From NCBI GenBank assembly GCA_001897375.1, contig MKSU01000001.1:119822-183821 (forward strand): a stretch of 64,000 nt of DNA. Direction: 5' to 3'. The notes below the pieces were generated by a model. The model saw only the letters and a list, made by a program, of their open reading frames with translations. It had not been told where the DNA came from and made no database searches. The translations under genes and the position numbers were made by a program. The stretch comes from Sphingomonas sp. 67-36. Its GTDB lineage: Bacteria; Pseudomonadota; Alphaproteobacteria; Sphingomonadales; Sphingomonadaceae. Position 1 is the stretch's first letter; each line of letters starts with the position of its first letter. Shown in pieces: positions 19,263-29,271 of the stretch.

Positions 19263-20816
19263 TTACTTGATCTTGACCGGCACGAAGCCGCTCTGCCCGC
19301 GCGCGCGGTTGATCATCAGCAGCACCTGCGGCCGGCCCGCCGATTTCGCCGCCTGCACGCCGCGCGCGAGATCGGCCGCCGAGCGCACCGGCGTGCCGTT
19401 GATCGCCGAGATCACGTCGCCGCGCCGCAGCTTCTGCCCGGCGTCGCTCGACGGATCGACCGCGCTGACGACGACGCCCTGCACGGTCGAATCCACGCCC
19501 ACCTGCCGCGCGATCGCCGGGGTGAGCGGCTGGACGGTGACGCCGATCGCGTTCGACGCCGGGGCCGCCTGCTCGCTGCCCTGATCGTCGTCGTCGCCGG
19601 AGAAGTCGTCGCCGCCGCCGGTGGTGGTCGCGAGCTGATCCTCGGGCGGGCGCGTGGTGACGCCGGCGGTGATCGACATCGGCTTGCCCTCGCGCATGAT
19701 GTCGAGCTTCACCGTCGAGCCGGGGCTGGCGTTGGCGATCAGATAGGAGAGCGTGGTGTCCGGCGTCACGGCGGTGCCGTTCACCCTGGTCACCACGTCG
19801 CCCGCGCGCAGGCCGGCCTTGGCGGCGGGGCCGCCCGGCTCGACGCGGCCGATGATCTCGCCCGAGTTCTTGGGCAGGCCGAGCGCGGCGGCGATATCGT
19901 CCGTCACCGGCTGGATGCCGACGCCGAGATAGCCGCGCTTGACGCTGCCGCCCTTCATCAGCGTGTCGATGATCGGCTTGGCCTCCTCCGCCGGAATGGC
20001 GAAGCCGATGCCGATATTGCCGCCGGACTGCGAGAAGATCTGCGAGTTGATGCCGATCACGTTGCCGTTCATGTCGAACATCGGGCCGCCGGAATTGCCC
20101 TGGTTGATCGAGGCGTCGGTCTGGATGAAGCGGTCGTTCGCGCCGCCCGCGCCGGTGACGCGGTGGACGGCGGAGATGATACCGGCGGTGACGGTGCCGC
20201 CCAGGCCGAACGGATTGCCGATCGCGATCACCCAGTCGCCGACGCGCGCATGGGCCGAATCGCCCCATTTCACGTAAGGCAGCGGGCCGGGCGCGGTGAT
20301 CTTGAGCAGGGCGAGGTCGGACGCGGCGTCGCGGCCGATCAGCTTGGCGACATATTCCTTGCGGTCCGGCAGCGTCACGCGGATCGAGGTGACCACCGCG
20401 CCGCGCATTCCGGCCGCGACGACATGGTTGTTGGTGACGATATAGCCGTCCGGCGAGATGATGAAGCCGGAGCCGAGCGACTGCGCCTCGCGCGTCACCG
20501 GGGCGCCACCGCGCCCGCCGCCGCCGCCGAACTGGCCGAACAGGTCGCCGAAGGGGGTGCCGGCGAACGGGTTCGCGGGCTGCTGCACCGTCACCTTCTG
20601 GTCGGTGGAGATGTTGACGACGGCCGGCTGGAGCCTGGCCACCATGTCGGCGAAGCTCATCGGCGCGCCCGCGCGCGGCGCGGCGGCGTTGATCGTGCCG
20701 GGCTCGTTCTGCGCAACCTGCGCGGCGGTCGCGGGGTGCTGGAGCACCAGCGATGCGGCGGTGCCGCCGAGAAGGAGAGCGCCAGTAAGGGCGTAGGCGT
20801 AGCGCACGGTCTTCAT
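19263..20816 (-). CDS. degP: periplasmic Do-like serine protease (DegP/HtrA)
   Basis: 517 aa. A signal peptide or anchor (MKTVRYAYALTGALLLGG) is followed by a trypsin-like domain with His131 (TNNHVV), Asp in ASDLALLK and nucleophile Ser242 (QGNSGGPMF), then two PDZ domains (one around GYLGVGIQPV, one at the C-terminus). It degrades misfolded envelope proteins. A Gly-rich loop (FGGGGGRGG) sits before the catalytic domain, in the LA-loop zone. The ATG at 20816 has GAGAGG upstream. It lies 110 nt downstream of hflC, a conserved envelope quality-control grouping. Confidence 0.95.
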   Translation of the reverse strand: MKTVRYAYALTGALLLGGTAASLVLQHPATAAQVAQNEPGTINAAAPRAGAPMSFADMVARLQPAVVNISTDQKVTVQQPANPFAGTPFGDLFGQFGGGGGRGGAPVTREAQSLGSGFIISPDGYIVTNNHVVAAGMRGAVVTSIRVTLPDRKEYVAKLIGRDAASDLALLKITAPGPLPYVKWGDSAHARVGDWVIAIGNPFGLGGTVTAGIISAVHRVTGAGGANDRFIQTDASINQGNSGGPMFDMNGNVIGINSQIFSQSGGNIGIGFAIPAEEAKPIIDTLMKGGSVKRGYLGVGIQPVTDDIAAALGLPKNSGEIIGRVEPGGPAAKAGLRAGDVVTRVNGTAVTPDTTLSYLIANASPGSTVKLDIMREGKPMSITAGVTTRPPEDQLATTTGGGDDFSGDDDDQGSEQAAPASNAIGVTVQPLTPAIARQVGVDSTVQGVVVSAVDPSSDAGQKLRRGDVISAINGTPVRSAADLARGVQAAKSAGRPQVLLMINRARGQSGFVPVKIK

Positions 20817-20926
20817 GTTCCTCTCAATCACCCGGCAGCGGCCGGGCGTGTTTCAATGGCCTTTCGCCGATGAACGACGATTGAATATGAACGATTCGAC
20901 AGCCGGAGGTGTTTCCGGCCGCCGGA

Positions 20927-21802
20927 TCATTTCCCGCGACCTTCGAACTCCTTCAGATAGGAATTGTCGCGCGACATCAGGATCGTGGTCGATCCCTCCG
21001 GCGCCGGCCCGCCGTCCGCCCCGAAGGTGCGGCGATAGGACTGCATCGCGCGATAGAAATCGTAGAAGTCCGCGTCCTTGCTGAATGCGTCGGCATAGAC
21101 CTTGGCGGCGGTGGCGTCGGCCTCGGCGCGGACGATCTGCGCCTGCTTCTGGCCCTGCGCGCGGATCGTGTTCGCCTCCTGCTGGCGCGCGGTACGCATC
21201 GATTGCAGCGCGCTTTCCAGCGGACTGCCCTCGGGCAGGTCGGCGTGCTTGATGCGCACGTCGACGATCTGCACGCCATATTGCCGCGCGTTGCGCTGGA
21301 GCGAATTCTGGATCGCCTCCATCACCTCGCCGCGCTCGGGCGTGAGCAGCGAGGAGAAGGGCACCTTGCCCAGCTCGTTCCTCAGCGCCGTGCCGAGCAG
21401 CGGGCGGAGCTGGTCCGCGACGCGCTCCTCGGTGGCGGAGGTGGAGCCGGTCGAGGTCACCGCCTTCAGCGGATCGACGATGCGGAAGCGCGCGAAGGCA
21501 TCGACGTTCAGCCGAAGCTGGTCGGTCGACAGCACGAGCGTATTGTCGAGATCGGCGTCGAGCACGCGCTTGTCGACCCACACGATCTTGTCGATGAACG
21601 GGATGCGCGCGATCAGCCCGGCGCCGGTGTTCTGGCCGATCACCTGGCCTGGTTGCCATTGGTTGTAGGTGATGACCGGATTCTCGAAGCGCAGGATCAC
21701 TGCCTGCTTCGTCTCCGGAATGATGGCGAAGGTGGCGGCGGCGACGATCACCGCGGCCAGCGCGGCGAAGCCGATCGCGATCGGATTGCGGGAGAGGTTC
21801 AT
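20927..21802 (-). CDS. hflC: HflC, FtsH protease modulator subunit
   Basis: 291 aa. One N-terminal membrane span (IAIGFAALAAVIVAAATFAI) is followed by an SPFH/band-7 domain (FARFRIVDPLKAV, QIVDVRIKHADLPEG) and a helical tail. HflC forms the HflKC assembly that regulates FtsH in the inner membrane. Its ATG overlaps the hflK stop by 4 nt (ATGA), as in most hflKC operons. Confidence 0.95.
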   Translation of the reverse strand: MNLSRNPIAIGFAALAAVIVAAATFAIIPETKQAVILRFENPVITYNQWQPGQVIGQNTGAGLIARIPFIDKIVWVDKRVLDADLDNTLVLSTDQLRLNVDAFARFRIVDPLKAVTSTGSTSATEERVADQLRPLLGTALRNELGKVPFSSLLTPERGEVMEAIQNSLQRNARQYGVQIVDVRIKHADLPEGSPLESALQSMRTARQQEANTIRAQGQKQAQIVRAEADATAAKVYADAFSKDADFYDFYRAMQSYRRTFGADGGPAPEGSTTILMSRDNSYLKEFEGRGK

Positions 21803-22878
21803 CGCTGGCCTCCCTGCTGCGGCGCGGGCTGGGCCTGCGCATCCGGCACCTTGCGCAGCTTGTCGAGCGGCACCCAGGGCGCGACGCCCGGCGTCTCCAC
21901 GATCACCTTGTCGGTCTTGCCCAGCACGGCTTCCATCGTCTCGTAATACATGCGGCGGCGCGTCACCTCGGGCGCGAGCTTGTACTGCTCGTAAACCTTG
22001 TCGAACGCGGCCGCCTCGCCCTGCGCATGGGCGATCACCTGCTGCGAATAGGAGCGCGCGTTGTTGAGATTGGCCACCGCCTCCTGTTGCGCGGCGGTGA
22101 CGGCGTTGAAATCATCGACCAGGCTCGCGGGCGCGGAGGCCTGCTTGATCGACACGCCCTGAATCCTGACGCCGGCCTGATAATCGTCGAGGATCTGCTG
22201 CATCGCGCGGGTGACGCGCGCCTCGATCGTGGTGCGGCCGGCACCGATCGCCTCGTTCAGCGTGGTGGTGGCGACCACCGCGCGCATCGCGCTCTCGGCG
22301 GTGGCGCGGACGGTTTCCTCCGGGTCCTTGATCTCGAACACGAAATCGCGCGGATTCTCCACCCGCCAGCGCACGGTATAGGCGAGGTCGATGATGTTGC
22401 GGTCGCCGGTCAGCACGTTCTCGCCGCCGTCGCGCGGGAAATCGTCGTTGCGCACCTGCTCCACGTCGACCTTCTCGACATCGACGATCGGCGCGGGGAG
22501 GGTGAGGCGGATGCCCGGCTCCAGGATGCCCGAATAGCGCCCGAAATAGGTGACGACGCCGCGCTGCTGCGGCCCGATCTGGTGGATGGAGGTGAACACG
22601 AGCCACAGCGCGACGATCACCCCGGTGCCGATCAGCCACAGGTTGCGCGCGGTGACGCCGGGGGGAAGCTGCGGCCCGCCGCCGCCCGCGCCGCGCGCGC
22701 GTTTCAGGAACTCGTCGAGCGCGGTGGGCTTGGACGTGCCCTTGCGGCCGCCGGGCGGCACCGCCCACGGATTGCGCGGGCCGCTCTTGTCGTCGTCGTT
22801 CCCCGGCCCCCATGGGCCGCCGGGCGTTTCGTTCATCAGGATGGATTGGCGCCTGAACCAGCGCGGCAAGGTGATCAT
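21799..22878 (-). CDS. hflK: HflK, FtsH protease modulator subunit
   Basis: About 359 aa. The N-terminal Gly/Pro/Asn-rich cytoplasmic segment (GGPWGPGNDDDKSGPRNPW), a transmembrane helix (NLWLIGTGVIVALWLVF) and an SPFH domain match HflK. It partners HflC. The start at 22878 has AAGGGG upstream; the internal ATG at 22836 (MNETPGG) resembles the usual HflK beginning but lacks a Shine-Dalgarno. It diverges from mrp across a short promoter region. Confidence 0.93.
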   Translation of the reverse strand: MITLPRWFRRQSILMNETPGGPWGPGNDDDKSGPRNPWAVPPGGRKGTSKPTALDEFLKRARGAGGGGPQLPPGVTARNLWLIGTGVIVALWLVFTSIHQIGPQQRGVVTYFGRYSGILEPGIRLTLPAPIVDVEKVDVEQVRNDDFPRDGGENVLTGDRNIIDLAYTVRWRVENPRDFVFEIKDPEETVRATAESAMRAVVATTTLNEAIGAGRTTIEARVTRAMQQILDDYQAGVRIQGVSIKQASAPASLVDDFNAVTAAQQEAVANLNNARSYSQQVIAHAQGEAAAFDKVYEQYKLAPEVTRRRMYYETMEAVLGKTDKVIVETPGVAPWVPLDKLRKVPDAQAQPAPQQGGQR

Positions 22879-22948
22879 GCACCCCTTATAGGAATGGTAT
22901 TCGCGAAAAACAGTGCCAAGCGCGCAGTTCGATCGTATCGCGCTGTCC

Positions 22949-23908
22949 ATGGACGAGACTGACATAAGGGCGGCGGTGGCGGCGGTGGCCGGGTCGCGCG
23001 CCACGGTGAAGGTGGATGGCGCGCGGGTGGGCGTGGTGCTGGACGCGACCGGGCTGGACGCGAAGGCGCGCGACGCGCTGGAGGCGGCGGTGAAGATGGC
23101 GGCGACCGCGCCGGGCCGCGAGGTGCGCGTGGTCGTCACCGCCGAGCGTCCGCGCCGCCGCGCGATCGCGGTGGCGAGCGGCAAGGGCGGCGTGGGCAAA
23201 TCGACCGTCTCGGCCAATCTCGCCATCGCGCTGGCGCGGCTCGGGCGGCGCGTCGGACTGGTCGATGCCGATATCTACGGCCCGTCGCAGCCGCGCCTGC
23301 TCGGCGCCGAGGGCACGCGGCCGGAGGCGAAGGACAAGGTGCTGTTGCCGGTGCAGACGCGTTATGGCGTGCCGATGCTGTCGATGGGCCAGCTCGTCGC
23401 GCCGGGCAAGGCGCTGGCGTGGCGCGGGCCGATGGCGGCGGGGGCGCTCGGGCAGCTGATGGACGCCGAATGGGGCGTCGCCGACACGCTCGTCATCGAT
23501 CTGCCGCCCGGCACCGGCGACGTGCAGCTCACCATGGTCCAGAAGCATCGTCCGGCCGGCGCGGTGATCGTCTGCACGCCGCAGGACCTCGCGCTGATCG
23601 ATGCGACGCGCGCGATGGACCTGTTCGACCAGACCGGCGTGCCGATCATCGGCGTGATCGAGAACATGGCGGGCTATGCCTGCCCGCATTGCGGCAAGGT
23701 CTCCGACCCGTTCGGGCGCGGCGGCGCGGAGGCGGCGGCGAAGGCGCGCGGCGTTCCGTTCCTCGGCCGCGTCCCCCTCGACATCGCGATCCGCCGCGCG
23801 TCCGATGCCGGCGAGCCGCCGGCGGCCGATCCTGCCGACCGAACTTTCCGTCCCATCGCGGAACAGGTCGTCGCATGGCTGGAAACCGATGGCGGGGCAG
23901 GGCGTTGA
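22949..23908 (+). CDS. mrp: Mrp/ApbC-type iron-sulfur carrier ATPase
   Basis: About 319 aa. The deviant Walker A GKGGVGKSTVSANLAIALA, the GLVDADIYGPSQPRLLG motif and the cluster-binding CPHC (AGYACPHCGKVSDPFG) identify the NBP35/Mrp family, which carries [4Fe-4S] clusters to apo-proteins. The N-terminal ~70 residues are shorter and more divergent than the usual MIP18/DUF59 domain. The ATG at 22949 is taken; an in-frame GTG at 22913 would add 12 residues, and neither has a clear ribosome-binding site. Confidence 0.92.
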   Translation: MDETDIRAAVAAVAGSRATVKVDGARVGVVLDATGLDAKARDALEAAVKMAATAPGREVRVVVTAERPRRRAIAVASGKGGVGKSTVSANLAIALARLGRRVGLVDADIYGPSQPRLLGAEGTRPEAKDKVLLPVQTRYGVPMLSMGQLVAPGKALAWRGPMAAGALGQLMDAEWGVADTLVIDLPPGTGDVQLTMVQKHRPAGAVIVCTPQDLALIDATRAMDLFDQTGVPIIGVIENMAGYACPHCGKVSDPFGRGGAEAAAKARGVPFLGRVPLDIAIRRASDAGEPPAADPADRTFRPIAEQVVAWLETDGGAGR

Positions 23909-23979
23909 GGGAGCACCGGTCGTGCTGGCGGGCTGATGCCGCCGGCACGAGCGGACCAGTTTTCGAGGGGGCCTGAGCC

Positions 23980-24408
23980 GTGCCGCTGACCGATCCCGCC
24001 GCGATCAAGGCGCTGCTGGAGGAAACGCGCACGATCGCGATGATCGGCGCGTCGGATCGGCCGGATCGCGCCTCGTATCGCGTGATGGCGATGCTGCAGG
24101 GCCACGGCTATCGCGTGATCCCGGTCAATCCGCAGATCACCGGCGAGCATGTCCACGGCGAATATGTGTTCCGCGACCTGTCGCAGATCGGCGAGCCGAT
24201 CGACATGGTGGATATCTTCCGCCGTTCCGACGCGGCCGGCGCGGCGGTGGACGAGGCGATCGCCAGCGGCGCGCGATCGGTGTGGATGCAGCTCGGCGTG
24301 ATCGACGCGGCCGCCGCCGCCCGCGCCGAAGCCGCCGGGCTGAAAGTGGTGATGGATCGCTGCCCCGCGATCGAGATTCCGCGGCTCGGCGTCGCGCCGG
24401 TCGCGTAG
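23980..24408 (+). CDS. CoA-binding domain protein (YccU-like)
   Basis: 142 aa, a single Rossmann-like CoA_binding domain. The opening AMIGASDRPDRASYRVMAML and PVNPQITGEHVHGE match the small YccU family. The role in the cell is undefined, although these proteins bind CoA. GTG start with GAGGGGG about 9 nt upstream. It follows mrp by 71 nt and may be co-transcribed with it. Confidence 0.88.
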   Translation: MPLTDPAAIKALLEETRTIAMIGASDRPDRASYRVMAMLQGHGYRVIPVNPQITGEHVHGEYVFRDLSQIGEPIDMVDIFRRSDAAGAAVDEAIASGARSVWMQLGVIDAAAAARAEAAGLKVVMDRCPAIEIPRLGVAPVA

Positions 24409-24493
24409 CTCTTTTCGCCCTCCGAACAAAGGGATTCCTCCCGGCGCGTCATCCGCATAAGAAACGCGCATTCGGGCAAGGAAGGGGACGGGA

Positions 24494-25807
24494 ATGATCG
24501 CGATACCGCAGGATGCGCCGCCGCCCGCGCGGCGGCCGTGGTATGCGCATCTCTACCTCCAGGTGCTCGTCGCGATCGCGGCTGGCGTGCTGCTCGGCCA
24601 TTTCTGGCCCGCGACCGGCGAGGCGATGAAGCCGATCGGCGATGCCTTCATCAAGCTGGTGAAGATGATCATCGCGCCGGTGATCTTCCTCACTATCGTC
24701 ACCGGCATCGCCGGGATGCGCGATCTCGGCGCGGTCGGGCGGGTGGCGGCGCGCGCCTTCGCCTATTTCCTCACCTTCTCCACGCTGGCGCTGATCATCG
24801 GACTGATCGTCGCCAATGTCGTTCGGCCGGGGGCGGGGCTGCATATCGACCCTGCGACGCTCGATACCGCCAAGGTCGCCGATTATGCCGCCAAGGCACA
24901 TGAGACGACGATCACCGGCTTCCTCACCGCGATCATCCCGGACACGTTCCTCTCCGCGCTGACCGGCGGCGATATCCTCCAGACGTTGTTCGTCGCGATC
25001 CTGTTCGGCATCGGCCTCGCGACGATCGGCGAGCGCGGCGAGCGCGTCCTCGCGCTGCTGGAGGATGTGTCGGCGGCGGTGTTCCGCATCGTCGCGATCC
25101 TGATGAAGGCGGCACCGATCGGCGCGTTCGGGGCGATGGCCTTCACGATCGGCAAATATGGCGTGGGAACGCTCGCCAATCTCGCGGCGCTGGTCGGCAC
25201 CTTCTACCTCACCTCACTGCTGTTCGTGCTGGTCGTGCTGGGCACGGTCGCGTGGGCGTGCGGCTTCTCGATCCTGCGGCTGATCGCCTATCTCAAGGCG
25301 GAGCTGCTGCTGGTGCTCGGCACCTCCTCGTCGGAAAGCGCGCTGCCGCTGCTGATCGAGAAGATGGAGCGAGCCGGCTGCCCCAAATCGGTGGTCGGGC
25401 TGGTCGTGCCGACCGGCTACAGCTTCAACCTCGACGGCACCAACATCTACATGACGCTGGCGGCGCTGTTCATCGCGCAGGCGTGCGACGTGCATCTCAC
25501 CTTGGGGCAGGAGCTGCTGCTGCTGGGCGTCGCGATGCTGTCGTCGAAGGGCGCGGCGGGGGTGACGGGCGCGGGGTTCATCACGCTCGCGGCGACGCTC
25601 TCGATCGTGCCCTCGGTGCCGGTCGCCGGGATGGCGCTGATCCTCGGCGTCGACCGCTTCATGAGCGAATGCCGCAGCCTGACCAATTTCATCGGCAATG
25701 CGGTGGCGACGGTGGTCGTGTCGCGCTGGGAGGGGAAGCTCGATCGCGTCGCGTTCGATGCGGCGCTGCGCGGCGATCAGCGCCTGAGCGCGGCGAGCAT
25801 CTCGTAA
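24494..25807 (+). CDS. dctA: dicarboxylate/amino-acid:cation symporter (DctA/GltP family)
   Basis: 437 aa, polytopic inner-membrane DAACS transporter. Signatures: [20 protein letters not shown] in TM2-3, the serine-rich re-entrant loop [12 protein letters not shown], and the substrate/Na+ motif [20 protein letters not shown]. DctA-type proteins import succinate, fumarate and malate; glutamate/aspartate specificity is the main alternative. The start follows GGAAGGGGACGGG. Its 3' end overlaps the convergent PilZ gene by 31 nt. Confidence 0.9.
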   Translation: MIAIPQDAPPPARRPWYAHLYLQVLVAIAAGVLLGHFWPATGEAMKPIGDAFIKLVKMIIAPVIFLTIVTGIAGMRDLGAVGRVAARAFAYFLTFSTLALIIGLIVANVVRPGAGLHIDPATLDTAKVADYAAKAHETTITGFLTAIIPDTFLSALTGGDILQTLFVAILFGIGLATIGERGERVLALLEDVSAAVFRIVAILMKAAPIGAFGAMAFTIGKYGVGTLANLAALVGTFYLTSLLFVLVVLGTVAWACGFSILRLIAYLKAELLLVLGTSSSESALPLLIEKMERAGCPKSVVGLVVPTGYSFNLDGTNIYMTLAALFIAQACDVHLTLGQELLLLGVAMLSSKGAAGVTGAGFITLAATLSIVPSVPVAGMALILGVDRFMSECRSLTNFIGNAVATVVVSRWEGKLDRVAFDAALRGDQRLSAASIS

Positions 25808-26094
25808 TAAAGCTGCGGCGGGATCGACTGCTCGAACTGGCAGCCGATCCGCCCGCCGAGCGCCCAGCGCACCGTCGCGCGGACGCGGCCCGTCACCGGC
25901 AGCATCACCGATAACGCGGTTCCCGGCGCCATCCCGCCGTCACAGCGCGCCATCAGGCCGGAGGGAGAGGTGTTGACGATCAGCAGGCTGAATGGCGCGC
26001 CGCCGTCCGGCCGCGCGCTCGCGTGGTGGAACACCTCGTCGCGTGATTCGCCGCGTGCGTCGACTGCCGGCCATCCGGCCCGATATGCAGCCAC
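25777..26094 (-). CDS. PilZ-domain protein
   Basis: 105 aa, a stand-alone PilZ domain. The c-di-GMP binding motifs are recognisable: an RxxxR (RGESR) near residue 17 and NTSPSG as the D/NxSxxG motif. It ends [16 protein letters not shown] small c-di-GMP receptor, probably acting by protein contact. GTG start 8 nt after AGGAG. It overlaps the tail of the convergent transporter gene by 31 nt. Confidence 0.85.
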   Translation of the reverse strand: MAAYRAGWPAVDARGESRDEVFHHASARPDGGAPFSLLIVNTSPSGLMARCDGGMAPGTALSVMLPVTGRVRATVRWALGGRIGCQFEQSIPPQLYYEMLAALRR

Positions 26095-26181
26095 CCCCGA
26101 TACTCCTTAGCCCTTGAAGCTGATCGCTACGGGAGGGCCGTGAAAGGGGTGCGAACGGAAATGGTCAACGCAGTGTTGGCC

Positions 26182-27408
26182 TTATCCCGCCACCAGCAGC
26201 CCGTGATGCTTCTTGCCGGCGGAGATGCGGAGCGGCTCCGCGCCCGGCGTCACCGTGGCCGCTTCGTCGCTCACCTTTTCGCCGCCGACACGCGCGCCGC
26301 CCTGCTTGATGAGCCGCCGCGCCTCCCCCTTCGATGCGCAGAAGCCGAGGCCCACCAGCGCATCGACCAGCGGCACCGCGCCCGACGCGGCGAAGGTCGG
26401 CAGCGCCGCGCCGCTCGCGCCCTCCTCGAAGGTGCGGCGCGCCGTTTCCGCCGCCTCGTCCGCCGCCGCGCGCCCGCGACACATCGCGGTCGCCTCGTTG
26501 GCGAGTATCTTCTTCGCCTCGTTGATCTCCGCGCCGTCCAGCGCCTCAAGCCGCGCGATTTCGTCGAGCGGCAGATCGGTGAACAGGCGCAGGAAGCGGC
26601 CCACGTCGCGGTCGTCGGTGTTGCGCCAGAACTGCCAGTAATCGAAATGCGGCAACTGGTCCTCGTGCAGCCACACCGCGCCGGCCATCGTCTTGCCCAT
26701 CTTGCCGCCGTCCGCCGTGGTGATGAGCGGGGTGGTGACGCCGAACACCTCCACCCCGTCCATCCGCCGCGTCAGTTCGACGCCATTGACGATATTGCCC
26801 CATTGGTCGCTGCCGCCCATCTGGAGCCGGCAGCCGGCGCGCTGCGAAAGCTCGCGGAAATCATAGGCTTGCAGGATCATGTAATTGAATTCGAGGAACG
26901 ACAGCGACTGTTCGCGATCGAGCCGGAGCTTCACCGAATCGAACGACAGCATCCGGTTGACCGAGAAATGCTGTCCCACCTCGCGCAGGAAGGGGATATA
27001 TTCCAGCCGGTCGAGCCACTCGGCATTGTCGAGCATGATCGCGTCGGACGGCCCGTCGCCGAAGGTCAGGAAGCGTTCGAAGATGCGCTTGATCGATGCG
27101 ACATTGGCGTTGATCCCGTCCTCCGCGAGCAATTTGCGCGCTTCGTCCTTGAAGCTCGGGTCGCCGATCTTGCCGGTGCCGCCGCCCATCAGCACGATCG
27201 GCTTGTGCCCGGTCTGCTGGAGCCGGCGCAGCAGCATGATCTGCACCAGGCTGCCGACATGCAGCGAAGGCGCGGTCGGATCGAAGCCGATATAGCCCGG
27301 CACCACCTGCTTCGCCGCCAGCGCGTCGAGCGCGGCCGCATCGGTCATCTGATGGACATAGCCGCGCTCGGTGAGCAGGCGGAGCAGGTCGGACTTCAGC
27401 TCGGTCAT
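26182..27408 (-). CDS. tyrS: tyrosyl-tRNA synthetase
   Basis: 408 aa, normal for bacterial TyrS. It charges tRNA-Tyr. The HIGH-type motif is PSLHVGSL, the tyrosine pocket includes QAYDF and [11 protein letters not shown], and the KMSKS-type loop is [10 protein letters not shown]-terminal S4-like RNA-binding domain follows ([18 protein letters not shown]). ATG start [10 protein letters not shown]. It lies 23 nt downstream of the LysM/M23 gene's stop-side neighbourhood, on the same strand but read first. Confidence 0.97.
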   Translation of the reverse strand: MTELKSDLLRLLTERGYVHQMTDAAALDALAAKQVVPGYIGFDPTAPSLHVGSLVQIMLLRRLQQTGHKPIVLMGGGTGKIGDPSFKDEARKLLAEDGINANVASIKRIFERFLTFGDGPSDAIMLDNAEWLDRLEYIPFLREVGQHFSVNRMLSFDSVKLRLDREQSLSFLEFNYMILQAYDFRELSQRAGCRLQMGGSDQWGNIVNGVELTRRMDGVEVFGVTTPLITTADGGKMGKTMAGAVWLHEDQLPHFDYWQFWRNTDDRDVGRFLRLFTDLPLDEIARLEALDGAEINEAKKILANEATAMCRGRAAADEAAETARRTFEEGASGAALPTFAASGAVPLVDALVGLGFCASKGEARRLIKQGGARVGGEKVSDEAATVTPGAEPLRISAGKKHHGLLVAG

Positions 27409-27431
27409 AACGGCTGCGCGTTACACGCACC

Positions 27432-28496
27432 TCACTCGCGCGGCAATTGCGTCAGCGGATCGACCGGCCCGCGCCCCCTGCGCAGCTCGAAATGCACTTC
27501 CGGCCGGTCGGCATAGCCGGTCGCGCCGGAGAGGGCGAGCGTCTGCCCCTTCTTCACCGCCTGCCCGCGCTGGACGAGCAGCTTCGAGGCATGGCCATAG
27601 ACGCTGGTCCAGCCCTCGCCGTGCTTGACGATCACCAGCCCGCCCATCGAGGTGATCGCGTCGCCGACATAGGCGACGGTGCCGTCGGCGGTCGAGCGGA
27701 TCGGCGTGCCGAGCGGCACGGCAATGTTGATCCCGTCGTTGCGTTCGCCGCTCTGCCCCGCGCCGAAGCGCGCCACCACCTGCCCCTCGACCGGCCACAG
27801 GAAGCGCCCCGGCGGGGCGATCGGCGCGGAGATGGCGACGGTGGCGGGCAGCGCGCGGCGCGGCGTCTCCACCGGCGCGGCGGGGCGCTGGTTCGCCGCG
27901 ATCGCCGGCTCGCCGCCGGTGATGATGTCGTCGATGTCGAGCTTGAAGGCGGCGGCGCGCTCGGCGGCGCTGGTCGGCTGGGTGCCGCCGGGGATCAGGA
28001 TGCGCTGCCCGGTGCGCAGCACATAAGGCTCGGCGAGGTCGTTTGCAGCGACGATCCGCGACCATTCGACGCCATAGGCGCGCGCGATGGCGATGCCGGT
28101 CTGCCCGGCGCGGACGAGGTGGTAGCGGCCCGGCGGGATCGTCAGCCGCTGCCCGGCGCGTACGGTATAGGACGGTGCGGTCAGCCCGTTGGCGGCGGCG
28201 ATCACCGTCACGCCTGCGCCGGTGCGGTCGGCGATATGGCTCAGCGTGTCGCCGGGCCGCACGACCCAGGTCTGCGCGGCGACATAATGCGCGTCGGCGG
28301 CGGCCCCGCGTATCTCCCACGCCGGGCGGGGGGCGGGGAGCTGCTGCACCCGTTCGCCCAGCGGCTGGCGCGGCTGAACCCGTGGCGATGGAGCGGGATA
28401 ACGCGGCGGCGGCGGCGCGCGGCGCGGCGAATCGACCTGCGGGATGCAGGCGCCGAGCAGGAGGCAGGTCGCCAGTGCGCTCAGCCGCCGCCGCAT
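27432..28496 (-). CDS. LysM/M23-domain lipoprotein (NlpD-like)
   Basis: 354 aa. A lipoprotein signal (LLLGAC lipobox) is followed by two LysM repeats (WVVRPGDTLSHIADRTG and HLVRAGQTGIAIARAYG) that bind peptidoglycan, and a C-terminal M23/LytM domain. The first metal-ligand motif reads NDGINIAV instead of HxGxDI, so the domain is probably catalytically dead. NlpD/EnvC-like proteins use such domains to activate amidases at division. It lies just downstream of surE, matching the classic surE-nlpD order. Start preceded by GGAGG. Confidence 0.88.
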   Translation of the reverse strand: MRRRLSALATCLLLGACIPQVDSPRRAPPPPRYPAPSPRVQPRQPLGERVQQLPAPRPAWEIRGAAADAHYVAAQTWVVRPGDTLSHIADRTGAGVTVIAAANGLTAPSYTVRAGQRLTIPPGRYHLVRAGQTGIAIARAYGVEWSRIVAANDLAEPYVLRTGQRILIPGGTQPTSAAERAAAFKLDIDDIITGGEPAIAANQRPAAPVETPRRALPATVAISAPIAPPGRFLWPVEGQVVARFGAGQSGERNDGINIAVPLGTPIRSTADGTVAYVGDAITSMGGLVIVKHGEGWTSVYGHASKLLVQRGQAVKKGQTLALSGATGYADRPEVHFELRRGRGPVDPLTQLPRE

Positions 28497-28509
28497 CCCG
28501 ATCCTCCGC

Positions 28510-29271
28510 TTACAAATACGCGTCGCGGAGCGCTTCTAGCGACCGCTCGTGCGTCAGGTCCAGATGCAGCGGGGTGACGGTGACATAACCTTCCGCCACC
28601 GCCGCGAGATCGGTGCCGGGCGCGAGCGCGTGCTCGATCCGGCCGAGCGACAGCCAGTAATAGGGAAAGCCGCGCGGATCGGTGCGATGCTCCAGCCGGG
28701 CGCGGCCGTAATCGCGCATCCCCTGCCGCACGACCTTCACCCCCTTCACCGCGTCGGCGGGGACGGGCGGGAAGTTGACGTTGATCACCGTGCCGGGGGT
28801 CCATTCGCGGCCGAGCAACGGGCGCAGCACCCGCTCGCCCCAGCCCTCGGCGGCGGCGAACGACACTTCGTCGCCCAGCCCGGTATCGGCATAGCGCTGG
28901 CTCAGCGCGATCGACGGAATGCCGGCCAGCGCCCCCTCCATCGCCGCCGCGACGGTGCCGGAATACATCACGTCCTCGGCGAGATTCGCGCCGCGATTGA
29001 CGCCGGAGAGGATGAGGTCCGGTTTCGCCGGCATGAGCTGGGCCAGCGCCATCATCACCGCATCGGTCGGCGTGCCGGAAACGGCGAAGCGCCGCGCGTC
29101 GAACTGCCTAACCCGCAACGGCCGCGAGAGGGTGAGCGAGCGCCCCGCGCCCGACTGCTCCTCGGAGGGCGCGACGATCCAGATGTCGTCGGAAAGCGTC
29201 CGCGCGATATCCTCCAGCACCTTCAGGCCCGGCGCGTGGATGCCGTCGTCGTTGCTCAGCAGGATGCGCAT
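28510..29271 (-). CDS. surE: 5'/3'-nucleotidase SurE
   Basis: 253 aa. It is a metal-dependent nucleotidase linked to stationary-phase survival. Motifs: LLSNDDGIHAPGL at the N-terminus and SGVNRGANLAEDVMYSGTVA. The ATG at 29271 shares a base with the serS stop (TGATG), giving translational coupling. The frame extends upstream within serS but homology begins at this ATG. Order serS-surE-nlpD-like is common in alphaproteobacteria. Confidence 0.95.
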   Translation of the reverse strand: MRILLSNDDGIHAPGLKVLEDIARTLSDDIWIVAPSEEQSGAGRSLTLSRPLRVRQFDARRFAVSGTPTDAVMMALAQLMPAKPDLILSGVNRGANLAEDVMYSGTVAAAMEGALAGIPSIALSQRYADTGLGDEVSFAAAEGWGERVLRPLLGREWTPGTVINVNFPPVPADAVKGVKVVRQGMRDYGRARLEHRTDPRGFPYYWLSLGRIEHALAPGTDLAAVAEGYVTVTPLHLDLTHERSLEALRDAYL

